The position numbers and the translations under genes were made by a program. This document shows positions 11,344 to 27,552 of a stretch of DNA of 64,000 nucleotides, piece after piece (the first letter of the stretch is position 1; each line of letters begins with the position of its first letter). This stretch comes from Primulina eburnea (lineage: Eukaryota; Streptophyta; Magnoliopsida; Lamiales; Gesneriaceae). The stretch is from positions 124,001 through 188,000 of the forward strand of contig NW_027330849.1 in NCBI RefSeq assembly GCF_022965805.1. Direction: 5' to 3'. Under the pieces are notes generated by a model. That model saw nothing but the letters and a program-made list of their open reading frames with translations. It had not been told where the DNA came from and searched no databases.

Positions 11344-14300
11344 TCACAAATTTCGTAGATTGCGCATCCCAATATTATATATGTGCTTTCTGAATATTGA
11401 CGTAGGAAGTGCCTTTGTGAAGAGATCTAATGAGTTTTCACTTGATTGAATGTGACGAACATCAATACATTTATTCTTCTCAAGCTCTTTGGTGAATGCG
11501 AAGAACTTAGGAGGAATATGTTTAGTTCTGTCGCTTTTTATGTATCCTTCTTTCATTTGAGCAACACATGCAGCATTATCTTCATATAGTATAACAGGCT
11601 TCTCATCGAATGATAATCCGCATGAAATTTGAATATGTTGGGTGATTGATTTTACCACACACATTCACGACTTGCTTCATGTAGTGCAATAATCTCGGCA
11701 TGATTTGATGAAGTTGTTACGAGCGTTTGTTTCTGTGAACGCCAAGATATTGCAGTGCCTCCACGAGTAAATACATATCCAGTTTGGGAACGTGCCTTGT
11801 GTGGATCAGATAAGTATCCAGCATCAGCATAACCAATTATACTTGGATTAGCATCTTTTGAATACAAAAGTCCCAAAGTCTGTCGTTCCTCGTAGATAAC
11901 GGAATATATGTTTAATTCTGTTCCAGTGTCTCTTTGTTGGATATGTGTTAAATCTTGCCAACAGATTCACGACAAAAAATATATCAGGCCTTGTACAATT
12001 TGTAAGGTACATAAGGGCACCGATGACACTTAGATATGGTACTTCTGGACCAAGAATATCTTCATCATCTTCACATGGACGGAATGGATCCTTTTCTATG
12101 TTTAATGATCTAACAACCATTGGAGTACTTAAAGGATTTGATTTATCCATATTAAAACGTTTAAGGATCTTTTCTGTATAATTTGTCTGGTGAACAAACA
12201 TTCCACATTCTTTTTGTTCAATTTGCAAACCCAGACAATACTTGGTTTTTCCAAGATCCTTCATTTCAAATTCTTCCTTCAAGTATGACACAACTTCTTG
12301 AATTTCCTTACTCGTTCCAATGATGTTTAAATCGTCAACATATACAGCAATAATTACGCATCCGGATGTTGTTTTCTTAATGAAAACACAAGGGCATATT
12401 GAATTATTTACATATCCCTTCTTCATCAAGTGATCACTTAGCCGATTATACCACATTCGGCCGGATTGCTTTAACCCATATAATGATCTTTGTAATTTCA
12501 CAGAATAACATTCTCTGGGTTTTGAACTTTGTGCTTCAGGCATCTTAAATCCTTCAGGGATTTTCATATATATATATTACTATCAAGTGATCCATATAAG
12601 TAAGCTGTAACAACATCCATAAGACGCATTTCTAAATTTTCAGATACCGCCAAGCTAATCAAATACCGAAACGTAATTGCATCCATCACGGGAGAATACG
12701 TTTCTTCATAATCAATTCCAGGCCTTTGAGAAAAACCTTGTGCAACAAGTCGAGCTTTATATCTTACGATTTCATTTTTCTCATTTCGCTTTCGAATAAA
12801 AACCCATTTGTATCCAACAGGTTTTACACCTTTAGGTGTAAGGACTATATGTCCAAAAACATTACGTTTATTTAGCGAATCTAATTCAACCTGGATGGCA
12901 TCTTTCCATTTTATCCAATCCTGCCGATTTTTACATTCACCAAAAGATTTTGATTCATGATCTTCGTTATCATTTATGATGTCGATTGCCACATTATAAG
13001 AAAATATATCATCAATTTCATCTATATCTTTTCGGTTCCATATTTTTCAAGTATTAATGTAATTGATAGAGATTTCATGATTCTCGTCAGTTTGTGGTTC
13101 TGACAGAACATTTTCATCATCATGTGTTTTTTCAGGAACACCATTCTCTATTTTGTGATCATCATGTGTTTCTTCAGAAACATCATTCTTTATTTTGTGA
13201 TCATCGTGTTTCTCTATGAATTTTTTTTTTCGAGGATTTTTATCCTTGGAACCGACTGGCCTTCCACGCTTCAGGCGTTTAATGACATCATGAGTATCTT
13301 CCATTTGTTTCTTTGGAATTTCAATTCGAGCAGGGCATTTGCAGCATGTATATATGATTTAGTTACCCCTTTTGTGTCTGCAAATGCATCTGGTATTTGA
13401 TTTGCTATTCTTTGCAAGTGCACAATTTGCTGTACATCCTTTTCACATTGTTTTGTTCTTGGATCCATATGTAACAATGATGATACATACCACGTAATTT
13501 ATTTTTCGGTATGTTTCTGTTCTCCCCCTAACATTGGGAAGATTTCCTCATTAAAATGACAATCAGCAAAACGTGCTGTGAACACGTCTCCTGTCTGAGA
13601 TTCAAGATATCGAATGATTGATGGACTATCATAACCGATATAAATTCCAACCTTTATTTGAGGTCCCATTTTCTTTCGTTGCGGTGGTGCAATAGGCACA
13701 TACACCATACATCCAAAAATTCTCAGATGAGAAATGTCTGGTTCTTTACCAAATGCAAGCTGTAATGAGGAGTATTTATGATATGCACTCGGTCTGATGC
13801 GAATTAATGCAGCGGCATGTAAAATTGCATGTCTCCATATAGAAATAGGGAGTTTTGTTTTCATAATCATTGGTCTAGCAATCATTTGCAGACATTTAAT
13901 CAATGATTCAGCCAATCCATTCTGTGTATGTACATGAGCAACAGGATGCTCAACAATGATTCCCATAGACATACAATAATCATTGAAAGTCTGGGAAGTA
14001 AATTCACCAGCATTATCAAGTCTAATTTTCTTGATTGTATAATCGGGAAATTGATTCCTCAATTTTATTATTTGAGCAAGTAATCTTGCAAATGCAACAT
14101 TTCGAGTTGACAATAAACATACATTTGACCATCTGCTGGAGGCATCAATCAATACCATAAAGTATCTGAATGGTCCACATATTGGATGGATTGGTCCACA
14201 AATATCACCCTGAATACGTTCAAGAAACATTGGTGATTCAGTTTGGATTTTTCCTGGTGATGGTCTTATAATAAGTTTTCCGAGAGAACAAGCTTTACAT

Positions 14301-14854
14301 TGAAACTTAGTATTCCGAAAGATCTTCTGGTCTTTCAACGGATGACCATGTGTATTTTCTATAATTCTTCGCATCATTGTTGAACCAGGATGTCCCAATC
14401 GATCATGTCAATTGATCAGTATTGAAGAATTATCAACTACCGTGTTTGATTCAATTGGACTTATATATGTATAATGCAATCCAGTAGAGAGCATTGGTAG
14501 TTTTTCAATCACATATTTCTTTCCTGATTTATATGTGATAAGACACATATATTTCTCATTCCCTTCATTCATTGTTTGAGTATCATACCCATGGGAATAT
14601 ATATCATTAAAACTCAACAAATTTCTTTTCGATTGTGGTAAATATAAAGCATCATTGATCAAAAATTTTGTACCATTAGGTAACCAAAAGTGTGCTTTAC
14701 CACATCTTTTAATCAAGTCTACAGGACCTGATATTGTATTCACCGTTGTTTTTGTTGGTTTTAGTTCCAAGAAATATCTTTTATCTCGGAGGATAGTGTG
14801 CGTTGTACCACGATAGGGTATGCAAACTTCAGCTTTGCTCATAGCATTTTCCAT
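11344..14854 (-). pseudogene. Copia A pol (protease-integrase-RT-RNase H), broken
   Basis: From 14854 leftwards: a retropepsin region in which the catalytic Asp-Ser-Gly is replaced (CIPYRGTTHTIL, against CIPDSGTTHTIL in copia B); an in-frame TGA at about 14410 where copia B has Trp; integrase with CKAC zinc-finger cysteines, catalytic Asp in GDICGP and RLDNAGEF, and Glu in NGLAES; then reverse transcriptase with YVDDLN (12564-12992 and 11848-12567 in different frames, broken at an expanded AT run near 12570). Copia RNase H follows (11652-11876, 11344-11664), broken again at a CA run near 11655. It is not translatable as one protein. Confidence 0.93.
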
Positions 14855-14981
14855 ATTTGAACTTCAAAAAAATATATGCAATGAAATAAATTACTGGCAA
14901 TATATATTTAAATATAACACATATCATAATTATACAATAAAACATTATTCTATGAATACATGAAAATAAATTATTGTACAT

Positions 14982-16100
14982 TTATATTCTACCATTATAT
15001 TGTTCATTTTCAGAGAAATCGTTGAGAAAATCTGCAGCATCAATATTGTTCATTTCTATCCCACCAGCATATTGATCATTTCCAGAGAAATCATTCATAA
15101 AATCACCAGCATCAAAATGAGTTGAATCACTCAAACGGTCACTGCGTTCAGTGAAGTTGGTCTCCTTTTCTTTCCCCTTTAATGATTCTTTATAAAGTTT
15201 ACAAAGGTGTTCAGGGGCTCGACAAACTTTGGACCAATGTCCTGGAGTATCACATCTGTAACAAGAACTTTCATATCTTTTTGAGTGATTCTCATTAACA
15301 CTTGTATTCTCATGATGCCTTTTCAGTGGATGGTTTGAGACGCTCTTTTGAGATCAGTTATAAAAATAACTATCTCTATTATTTTCAAAACCACGGCCGC
15401 GTCCACGACCACGACCAATTCCACGTCCACGACCTCGACCATAACCTTGTCTTTGAAATTGATTTTGGTTTCCAGGTTTAAATTCATTTTTACTTACAAC
15501 ATTTACTTCTGGAAATGCTGTTGATCCAGTGGGTCGGGACTGATGATTTCTCACTAGAAGCTCGTTGTTCTTTTCCGCCACAAGAAGACAGGCGATGAGT
15601 TCAGAATATCTCGCGAATCCACGTACTCTATATTGTTGCTGTAGAGTAATATTTGATGCATGAAACGTGGAAAATGTTTTTTCAAGCATCTCAGATTCTG
15701 TGACCTCATGTTCACAAAATTTTAATTGCGAGATTATTCTATACTTCGCCGAATTGTAATCACTGACTTTTTTAAAGTCTTGGAATCTCAATGTATTCCA
15801 TTCATCCCGGGCGGTCGGAAGTATAACTTCTCTTATATGTTCGAATCTTTCTTTTAATCCCTTCCTCAAAGCCGTGAGATTTTTTTCAGTCAGATATTCA
15901 CATTTCAATCTATCGTCGAGATGTCGACGCAAAAATATCATGGCTCTTGCCTTTTCTTGTGACGTGCATATGCCATTTTCTTTAATGGTCTCGCTTAGAC
16001 CCAATGACTCAAGATGCATTTCTACATCTAGAGTCCATGACATATAATTTTTCCCAGTAATGTCAAGAGCGATGAATTCGAGCTTTGTCAAGTTTGCCAT
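14982..16100 (-). pseudogene. Copia A gag
   Basis: Starts MANLTKLEFIALDITGKNYM at 16100. It has a UBN2/Retrotran_gag-like N-terminal region, then an arginine-glycine-rich GRGRG tail, then a stop at 15354-15356 that copia B lacks. Beyond the stop, the frame continues into a CCHC zinc knuckle region (CYRCDTPGHW...C; His and Cys spacing as in nucleocapsid) ending at 14982. The stop truncates gag before the knuckle, so the copy is defective. Confidence 0.85.
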
Positions 16101-16787
16101 GGTGGTACTAAAAATCACGATGCATTTTATTAGTTAATGAATATTGCAATACAAAGTAATGGATAAACAACAAGTACAAGTATTCGTAAAAATAAAGAAA
16201 ACACACGAGGAGGATATTCTCCGATAAATACAAGACTCGTGAGTATGATAACGAAAATAATTAAAAATAATCTTGCGAAAGCCATCTTCTTTTTTTCTTC
16301 GAAAAATTTGATGATGAATAATTTTTAGAGAAAAAGAGAAAGTTTGAGTGATTGAATGTGTTTATGAGATCATATTTATAGGGCAAAAACTAGCCGTTTT
16401 TTACCATTTATGACCGTTGGTGTACAAAAAAATAAAGGTATGTATTTGTATAATTTTATGGTAATAATATGGTATATATAATATTAAACATGTTTAAATA
16501 ATTATGTATATCATATCATAATATTATAATGAGTGTCATAATTTATTTTGTTTAAAAACCTTATAGGCTTTTATACTTGTCGTATCCATTACCGGGAGTG
16601 TGGGATGTCGTCTTAACATCCTCCCAGGATTTATAACAAGTTTATGAAAAATTTATTTTATTATTTCTAATAATAACATTATATTGTATATTAAATAAAT
16701 ACACAATAAATAAATAATAGTAAAATAAATATAATTACTTTTGTTACCTTTTCTTCTGTTTGGAGCTTGGAAAAGTATGTAGGACTT

Positions 16788-16809
16788 TTAGAGCTTCGTG
16801 CTGATAACG
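16788..16809 (-). other. Candidate primer binding site of copia A (half-tRNA type)
   Basis: The interior directly after the 5' LTR lacks the usual TGGTATCAGAGC. The plus strand here reads TTAGAGCTTCGTGC then TGATAACG up to the LTR edge. From memory this resembles the D-stem-to-anticodon-arm part of plant tRNA-Ile, which would make the primer an internally cleaved tRNA, as in Drosophila copia. Copia B has the same sequence at 33908-33929. The position is certain; the tRNA identity is inference. Confidence 0.5.
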
Positions 16810-17092
16810 TGTTGTGAAAAAGTAAAAATTTATGGTAAAAAGTAAAAATCTCAAACTCTCAAAATTTACCAAACTACACACTTTATAATATTTTTCTCTC
16901 TACTCAATTGTTATTTTCTTCACAAATAAGAGATCTATTTTTAGAGTTTCATTACACATAATCCAAAAATAAATTCATCATTACATACATCATCACACAC
17001 TAATTTTCAATATTCAACACCTAATTTTACCTAATTTTCAACATTCAACATTCAACATTCAACATACACATTTTAATATTATATTTTCAACA
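16810..17092 (-). repeat. 5' LTR of copia A
   Basis: 283 bp, same ends as 10902-11182. The plus-strand flank beyond it (TAATTTATTAGG) is identical to that beyond copia B. Confidence 0.9.
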
Positions 17093-17446
17093 TAATTTAT
17101 TAGGTTTATTATTATATAAAAGCTATAACTCACTTTTTGTGTTTTTTAAAAATACTTTTAAATTTTTATGTTTGTATCAATGAATAAAGATTCGTGATTC
17201 AATTATGTATACGAACATATATCTCTATATTATATTCATACGCATAAATCATAATATAAATATATTAACTTGATATGTTTTTTACCCTAAAAATTTAAGA
17301 TTTTTTAAATAAAGTTATTAGGTTTAAAATTTAAATTAAATATTTTTTGTATGAATTACATTTGTTATAATAATAAAATTGATAGAAACTCCTAAAATAT
17401 ATTGGGAATTTGTTTATGGAAGTATCATCCATTCCATGGAAAGATG
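17093..17446. other. Host spacer right of copia A
   Basis: AT-rich and repeated in unit 2 (34213-34564). No gene seen. The last part runs into a plus-strand open stretch that, in unit 2 where it is uninterrupted, continues to 34689 (63 codons including stop). That may be the 5' leader of the RCC1 gene or a relic of another gene. Confidence 0.6.
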
Positions 17447-17451
17447 GTTTC

Positions 17452-19722
17452 TGTAATGACCCGATTTAATTATATGTCATTTGGCGATAATTAAGAGTAA
17501 TTATTTTAAATTGAGGAATTTAAAATAATTAAACCAAATAATTAAATAGTGTGTTTAAAAATATGTATTAGAAAATATCGGTTTATAGATGATATTAAAA
17601 TACATATTTAAATTTTATAGCACACAAGAGTTGAAATAAAATAGACCGGGTCAAGTTTCGAACCCAAAAAAAATAAAAGATAAACACACATAATATATAT
17701 ATATAGATATATACACACGCATACCTATATATATATATATATATATATATATTACACACATGCATATATATTATATATATTAATATACACACTCTCGCAC
17801 ACACACTACACCTATAAACACACACTAAATCTCATCTTTCTCCCGTAACATTTTTGTTCTTATTTCTTCAACCCATTTCCGTCACTTTGACCGCTCATAT
17901 CTCCTTCACCGGTCACCGAAAAATTCAAGTAAATATAGATTTGGAAAGCCCATGATGAGAGCTATCCATTGATACCACTTTTGATAGGAAAAATCGAGAT
18001 TCCCGAAAACCCGACGAAACATGCCGCCCCTTCCTCCGCCGAATCGTCGCCGTACGTCGCCGGAGTTCGGAAATTGATTGAGGACTTTTGTTCTTTGAGT
18101 TATAAGCTTCGTTGTGATATAAATCTTGAGGTATAAACTCTGATTCCGGAAATTATGTAAGGGTTGATCCATTTTTGGTTAACTTTGATATTAATATTGA
18201 TATTGATTATATTTTTGGATGTAGGTACAAACTTTGAGTTGATTCGAGGTACCGATCAAATTTTAGAAATGTTAGCGAAGTCCAGAATATTTAATTAGAG
18301 ATTTTGAGTTAGTGAAATGAGTAAATTGAGTATCAACTAGTTTGATGCCTTAGAATTGCTAATTATCATTGTTGGAAATTATTATGGAAAACTGTGATAT
18401 AAAACGAAAAGTTTGGGAAAGTAGGAGAGATAGGCGCTTGAATATTATTTTAGCGTCATTTCAAGTTAAAACGAATATGCTGCGAAAATTAATTGATATT
18501 AGGCATTTTAGGCTAATATTGGAATTTTAGGAAATAAAATGCCTAAATAGTTGAAATTGGATTGTTAGTGAATTTAAATGGTTATTGAAATTTTATATGA
18601 TAATAAGACCGTTTAAATTAATATTCAGGTGAATTGTCTGAGTTGACATTTCCAGGACTTTCTTGAGGATTTAAGTTACTGGTAATTTAATTTGAAGGTT
18701 AAGGTACAGATTGATCGATTTCTTACAGCGTCTAAGTCGACGTGTAATTTAATTGATGTGAGTTAATTGATTTTATGTGAATTATATGATTATGTGCTCT
18801 TTGTGGAATTTGAATGCAAATTTAAGATTATTCCTCATTTTCTTAAAATAAAACATGATTTTCAAATATATTGGAATAATCTATGGATTGATATACATTG
18901 TTGAGCACACATTCATATTGAGCCCTTCAGTTATTGATACCCGTTGATATTCGATTGAGATCTGTATATGATATTATATTGTGTCTTGTGGATTTTGGGC
19001 ACCTTGACTCGGTCCGGCTTAGGTAGTTGCTGGCATCAAGGGTGAAGCCATATCCCCAGACACTGTCCGCTGAGTCGTGGACAGGTCCGCTGAGTCGTGG
19101 ACCAGCTCGAGCATATTATGATTGTTGATAACGATCCTTTGACTCCTGATATCCAGACATCTTGCACCCGTACATGCATTGCATTGATTTCATTACATGT
19201 CATTTATATATGCTGTAATTTATTTGATCTTCGTACTGGGGTTTGACCCCTGTCCTTTGGGACTGCTGTGGTTTGTTCTGTGTTTCCATAGCAGGTCATG
19301 CAGGTAGTTTGTCTTCGGCTGCTCAGGATGAAGCACCGAGGGGCGCTAGAGCTCTTTGAGTTTTGAGCTCAAGCCCTTATTGTTTTCTCTGTGAGTTCAG
19401 TCATCGAGTCCCCAGATATTATATTTATGTATTATGGAGTCTATGTATTACCGGGGTATGCCCCGAGTAGTTGTATATTGTGTTTGTGGAGAATCGTTGT
19501 TGTGATTGTTCCTGGTTGGCATTGTTTTCGTATTGGATGTTTGTTGAGGGTTTTGATTTAGTGTTTTTGCTTATTTATATTTTTCAGGTATGTCCTATTT
19601 ACGGGGAGGTCATGCCGAAATTTCTATTGGGCCAAGCAAAATTTTAACTCGTTTTCGCTGTTTATACTAATTAATCCTGATTGTGTGTTAATAAAATATT
19701 AATCAGGAACAAGGCCCTCACA
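17452..19722. mobile_element. Solo LTR, 2.27 kb, inserted upstream of RCC1 copy 1
   Basis: Starts TGTAATGACCCG and ends GGCCCTCACA, flanked by a perfect 5-bp duplication GTTTC (17447-17451 and 19723-19727). Unit 2 has the uninterrupted site GATGGTTTCCGAG at about 34564-34576, which fixes the boundaries. There is no interior and no second LTR, so it is a solo LTR left by LTR-LTR recombination. The TGTAATGACCCG start is typical of long plant gypsy LTRs. The family differs from 2652-10565. The last LTR base is 153 bp before the RCC1 start codon. Confidence 0.93.
17690..17800. repeat. AT/AC-rich microsatellite inside the solo LTR
   Basis: Runs of (TA)n, with about 24 bp of pure TA near 17727-17750, mixed with ACACAC runs. 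Confidence 0.85.
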
Positions 19723-19875
19723 GTTTCCGAGTCAGATACGCGCTTCAATTCAACTTGAAATCACTGTTGAAACCTACCCAAAATTTGTGGCTGCGCAGCC
19801 ACAGCCTCCATCGAAAGACACGTTCTTTGAGAACTTGTCGTAGAAGCCCGCCGGTGCAGTGGCATCCCACTAATT

Positions 19876-23553
<3,678 letters not shown>

Positions 23554-25466
23554 AGCGCTAAAAAGGTAATGGGTCTACGAGAAATGGCCTAGTTTGTTAT
23601 TTTGTAGTAGAAAACCTTGTATAAGAGATATGGGGTACTGTGAGATACCTTGGATTTGCGTCTTGTACTCTTTCCATCTGCCGTGTAACTTACTAACACT
23701 AATATTTGTTTTACAATATTAGTTTTTTGGAGGGGAAAAATACCCTACTAATTCGCTTTTTGGGTAAATTGCACGATCTAATTGCCATAAATACCATCGG
23801 AGGTTTGGGGAACTAAAATGTCCCCTGAAAGATTGTTCTAATCGCCATAAATACTTGCGAGGTTTAAAGAACTACGATGTGTTCCAAAATGTTACGGAAG
23901 ATTTCTGTTTCCGTCACCGATCTGTCACATCAGTATCACAAAGCTTTACTAGAATAAATAGATATTTTTTGAAGCAACGAAACATCTCTAGTTATCAAAA
24001 ATCTTGCAATCTTCCACTTCTTACAACTCAGAAATGCCAAGATTCTAATATTCACCACATGATAATCACTTGGTTCAGACTTACACGAACGTTAACCTTG
24101 TGGAAACCCGAAAGATTGTGAACTTGGAAATTGTGGTACTATTTTTTGAGGTTCCCTTAACGTTGGTAAGTCGGCCCGAATCTGCTGTTAAAGAGGCCAG
24201 CATGCAGACGAAGTAGGTAGAGTAGTTGGATGAGACCCGATATCGCAATAAACGCTTCCAGTGTTTGATGTGATTTGCAAGCTTAAAATCAAGAACCGGT
24301 GATGGATGCAATGGATATTCTATGTTAATTTAGACACCTTACCAAGCTAGCGTTTACTCGTGTCCTCCCACTATGGTTTGTTTGCAAACCAGACGTTGTT
24401 TCAATTAGCAAAGAGCATATTGTATGTTTAGAACACAAACAAGCTTGGGGAACGCAGGATATGATGCAGGCACGAGCAATTGAAATGCATAATATTTTAG
24501 ACTATCTTTTGACAACATTAATAATAAACATATTTTATATGGTGGAGATTGAAGATTAATATATGTGATGCATACCCAAAAGCAAGAGCAGTAATCCCCC
24601 AAGAGCAGTAATCCCCCATGAGATAACAACTCAAAACGCGGGAGCAAACTGTGCCTAGAAATATCGCAAGCAGTTTTGAGATGGTTCTTGGCTGAATAAA
24701 TATATCAGTTTTATAATTATGTTTTCAAAAGAATTATTTTATGTTATTTTTTAACAGTTCTAAATAATTTCATTATTCATCAATCTACATTAATATGGCA
24801 CTAGCCACCGAGGCACACGCGTTGCGTGTGTCATTAATATATGAGAATAATATATTAAATCTTCGTGATTTTACAATACCATGAGAGTAAAAACATTTGT
24901 ACTTGATCCATGAAAAGCCAGAGATTCCAAAGCTTAAATAAATATGTCAAACTCAATTTGTTACCTTACATGATATATGTGTTGATCTTAAAAAATAATA
25001 TTCTTTTGAAGCAGTAATATCATATCATTAGAAATAATGATAAACTTCAATGTAAAAGAAGTAAAATTTAATAGCACCATTTTGAATTGGTTACCAAATC
25101 TGGTTGTTAGAATAAGGTTATGGGAAACTTTTTTGATTCTTAGGTTAATATGGGCAGCACAATTGGGTGCCTAAGAATTGACATTTAGAAATGGAAAAGA
25201 GTTCTTCAGTCAGAAAGTATTGATATGTTGAATGTCTTGTCTTATTATTTACTTTTCTTTATGGTTGTATTCAGCAGTTTTGCTGTACCTCACTGACCTT
25301 TATCTGCGATTTACTCAATGATGTACGTGTTGAATTTCTTACTTTGTTTTTATTTGGATCATTAATGATTACGAGAAGCAGGTATTTTGGCTAGTTATTT
25401 TAGTAATGTTACAACGAGCAGCTCCTGTGCCTAAAAGATCTGATGATGCAAAAACAGATTGGCACA
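23554..25466. other. Intergenic spacer RCC1 copy 1 to diflavin reductase copy 1
   Basis: No gene seen. It includes the RCC1 3' region; two related phrases around 23790 and 23840 (cataaata..gaggttt..gaactaa); a tandem pair of AGAGCAGTAATCCCCC units at about 24585-24620; a Helitron 3' end at 24801; and the presumptive 5' leader of the diflavin reductase. It is repeated in unit 2 (38343-40256). Confidence 0.7.
24801..24830 (-). mobile_element. Helitron 3' terminus
   Basis: On the minus strand the sequence ends in a 7-bp stem hairpin (CACACGC-AAC-GCGTGTG), a short spacer, then CTAG followed by host T (plus strand A|CTAG at 24800-24804). This is the standard Helitron 3' end. The element would extend rightwards; I could not find its TC end, so only the terminus is called. 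Confidence 0.7.
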
Positions 25467-27552
25467 ATGGACGGGAAATTAAATACGCATCTGCTGATAT
25501 TGTATGCTTCAGAAACAGGAAATGCCATAGATGCTGCTGAGCAGATTGGTCGTGAGGCAGAGCGCCGCGGTTGCCCTTCTGTCTCTATCCTCTCTGTGGA
25601 TGAGTTTCATCCGGTATACTTCTACTCGTTATTTCAGAACATACCAACTTTCAGTTTTTTTAAATGTTTTGTAGGCTGATTATATTGGTTACTTGGCCAG
25701 AGTGACATACCAAAAAAAGATAAAGTGATTTTTGTGGTGTCAACCACAGGACAAGGAGATGCCCCTGATTCTATTAAGGTTTTATTTATGTTTAATGATA
25801 ATAAATTCTTTGTTTTTGTGCTTAGCTTTAATCCGTCATAATCAAGATTATTTGGTAGGAGTTTTGGAGGTTTTTGCTGCAAAATAATTTGTCACATGGG
25901 TGGCTTAATGGAGTTTGTTATGCCGTTTTTGGATTGGGTGATTCAAGTTACCAAAAATATAATGTAAAGTTTTTATTTTTACTTTATTAAATCATCTTAT
26001 GACCTTATTTCTAGATCAACACCTTATTACAATTCATGAACTTATTTCTAAAGAAGGTATTCCTTCTTCCGCACTGTAAACATGCATTTTTTTGTTGAAC
26101 ATTCTAAATATAATGATGAAAATAAAAGTGATCTTCTTGATATAATTGGCCTGATCTTATTTTTTTTCAATTGCCATAAATAGAGGAAATTTTTGGTTCT
26201 CCTGTTTTCAGATTACCAAGGTGTATTGTTATTGGATAGGTATCATATGTTTGGTTGTAAATTCTCATAATGGAATGTTCCGTCATAATTGTTTTAACAG
26301 ATTGCATCTTCAAAAAGTTTTTTCCATAATCTTTCCTTGCTTATTAATTCCATGACATAAATGGATTTTCTGGTCGTAGTTTGTAGCGAAGAAGCTCGAT
26401 AAACGACTGTTAGATCTTGGTGCATTGGCAATTATTGAAAGAGGTCTGGGAGATGATCAGCATCCTTCAGGGTACAATATTTATTCACATGATTTTAGAT
26501 GATTAACCATTAGCTCTTATGAAATTTACAATATGGAATTTACGGTCTTTCCCCGTTTAATTCAATAAAACATGAGAAATGAAAGCACTTCATGTTGTTT
26601 GGATTCCAGTGAGATGCAAATTCAACGTCCAAATGGTGTTAGCGTGTAATCAATTTACAGGGAAACGTGTCAGTTTGCAATAGGACATTTTCGCTGCATT
26701 ATAAACATTTTATGGATATCAGAGCAATTATGGAGTGTGCATCTAACATTAGGAATTCCACTCCTCCTACCTAATTATTTTCCTCTTATATATGAAGTCA
26801 AGTTTAGTGTGCTCGAATAACCTTCTAGTTTTGTGTAGTCCATATATGTGTAGAACACGAAATTTTAGTCTTGATGGTGTATTTTAATGGCTGTGTCATT
26901 TGGTACTAATTTTCACTTGCCAAAATGCTTGTAGTATGATGCTAATTGTTCATCTGGCTATTCCTGTGACAATGGCTCTCAGATGATTTGTGCACTTTAT
27001 GTTGTTTCCTGCATATTTTAAGATATTCAACTTTTTAATTTTCATTTATTCAAATTAATGTGAATATTTTAAATTATTCATTCTCATAAAAGGTTTATGA
27101 TTGGCATTTCGTTCATAGGTATGAAGGGGCTTTGGATCCCTGGATGTCCTCCTTGTGGAATATATTATATCAAATGAATCCCAAATTACTTCCAAATGGT
27201 CCAGTTTTTGTCAATCCAGATGCAGCTTTAATTGATCGACCTAGAGCACAAATTATGTATCATGACATCAATGAAGGGGTACCACCAGTTTCAAATGCCA
27301 CAGGTTACTTGTTTCTTAGATATTTGGTGAACATGAAAGTCCAACAAGTCTTCCATATTTCATTGTTTCATTATTCCTCGATATTATAATGCATTGATGA
27401 TATCCGAAGTTTTTATTTTATTAGAAATATGTCTATGTTTCTGCCACTATAAGATCGTATTGAAGTGAAAACTCTGTACAGGTTTGAAGTATCTTGAGAT
27501 GCAGGTTGAGAGGACCTGTTCAATGACTCCTGCAGTACCTTCTGGGAAATGA
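25467..27552 (+). pseudogene. ATR3: Diflavin oxidoreductase (ATR3/Tah18 family) copy 1, truncated to FMN domain
   Basis: Exons 25467-25613, 25701-25778, 25859-25963, 26380-26471, 27119-27303 and 27482-27552. The first five have matching GT..AG junctions and phases. The frame is open for 225 residues, then hits TGA (27550-27552) immediately after the duplication breakpoint at 27548. The N-terminal flavodoxin/FMN domain is complete in appearance: LYASETGNAIDAAE phosphate loop, VSTTGQGD, and FGLGDSSYQKYN. The family's FAD-binding and NADPH-binding domains are missing. A full protein passes electrons from NADPH via FAD and FMN to the Dre2/CIAPIN1 partner in cytosolic Fe-S cluster assembly. This copy cannot take electrons from NADPH by itself. 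It is most likely a fragment, though the FMN-only frame is uninterrupted. Confidence 0.88.

Larger units (their letters stand above)
10902..17092 (-). mobile_element. Ty1/copia retrotransposon A, degenerate
   Basis: Minus-strand element with both LTRs: 3' LTR 10902-11182 and 5' LTR 16810-17092, both TGTTG...CAACA. A gag frame and a pol region in the copia order (protease, integrase, reverse transcriptase, RNase H) lie between them. A polypurine tract abuts the 3' LTR. Several stops and frameshifts inactivate it. No 5-bp target duplication is visible: the left flank ends AAAAC and the right starts TAATT, suggesting rearrangement or inter-element recombination after insertion. The right flank is shared with copia B, so both descend from one insertion. 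Confidence 0.93.

Noticed and set aside
17595..17825. Tyrosine/isoleucine-rich minus-strand frame
   Set aside because: Translation of an AT/AC microsatellite inside the solo LTR.
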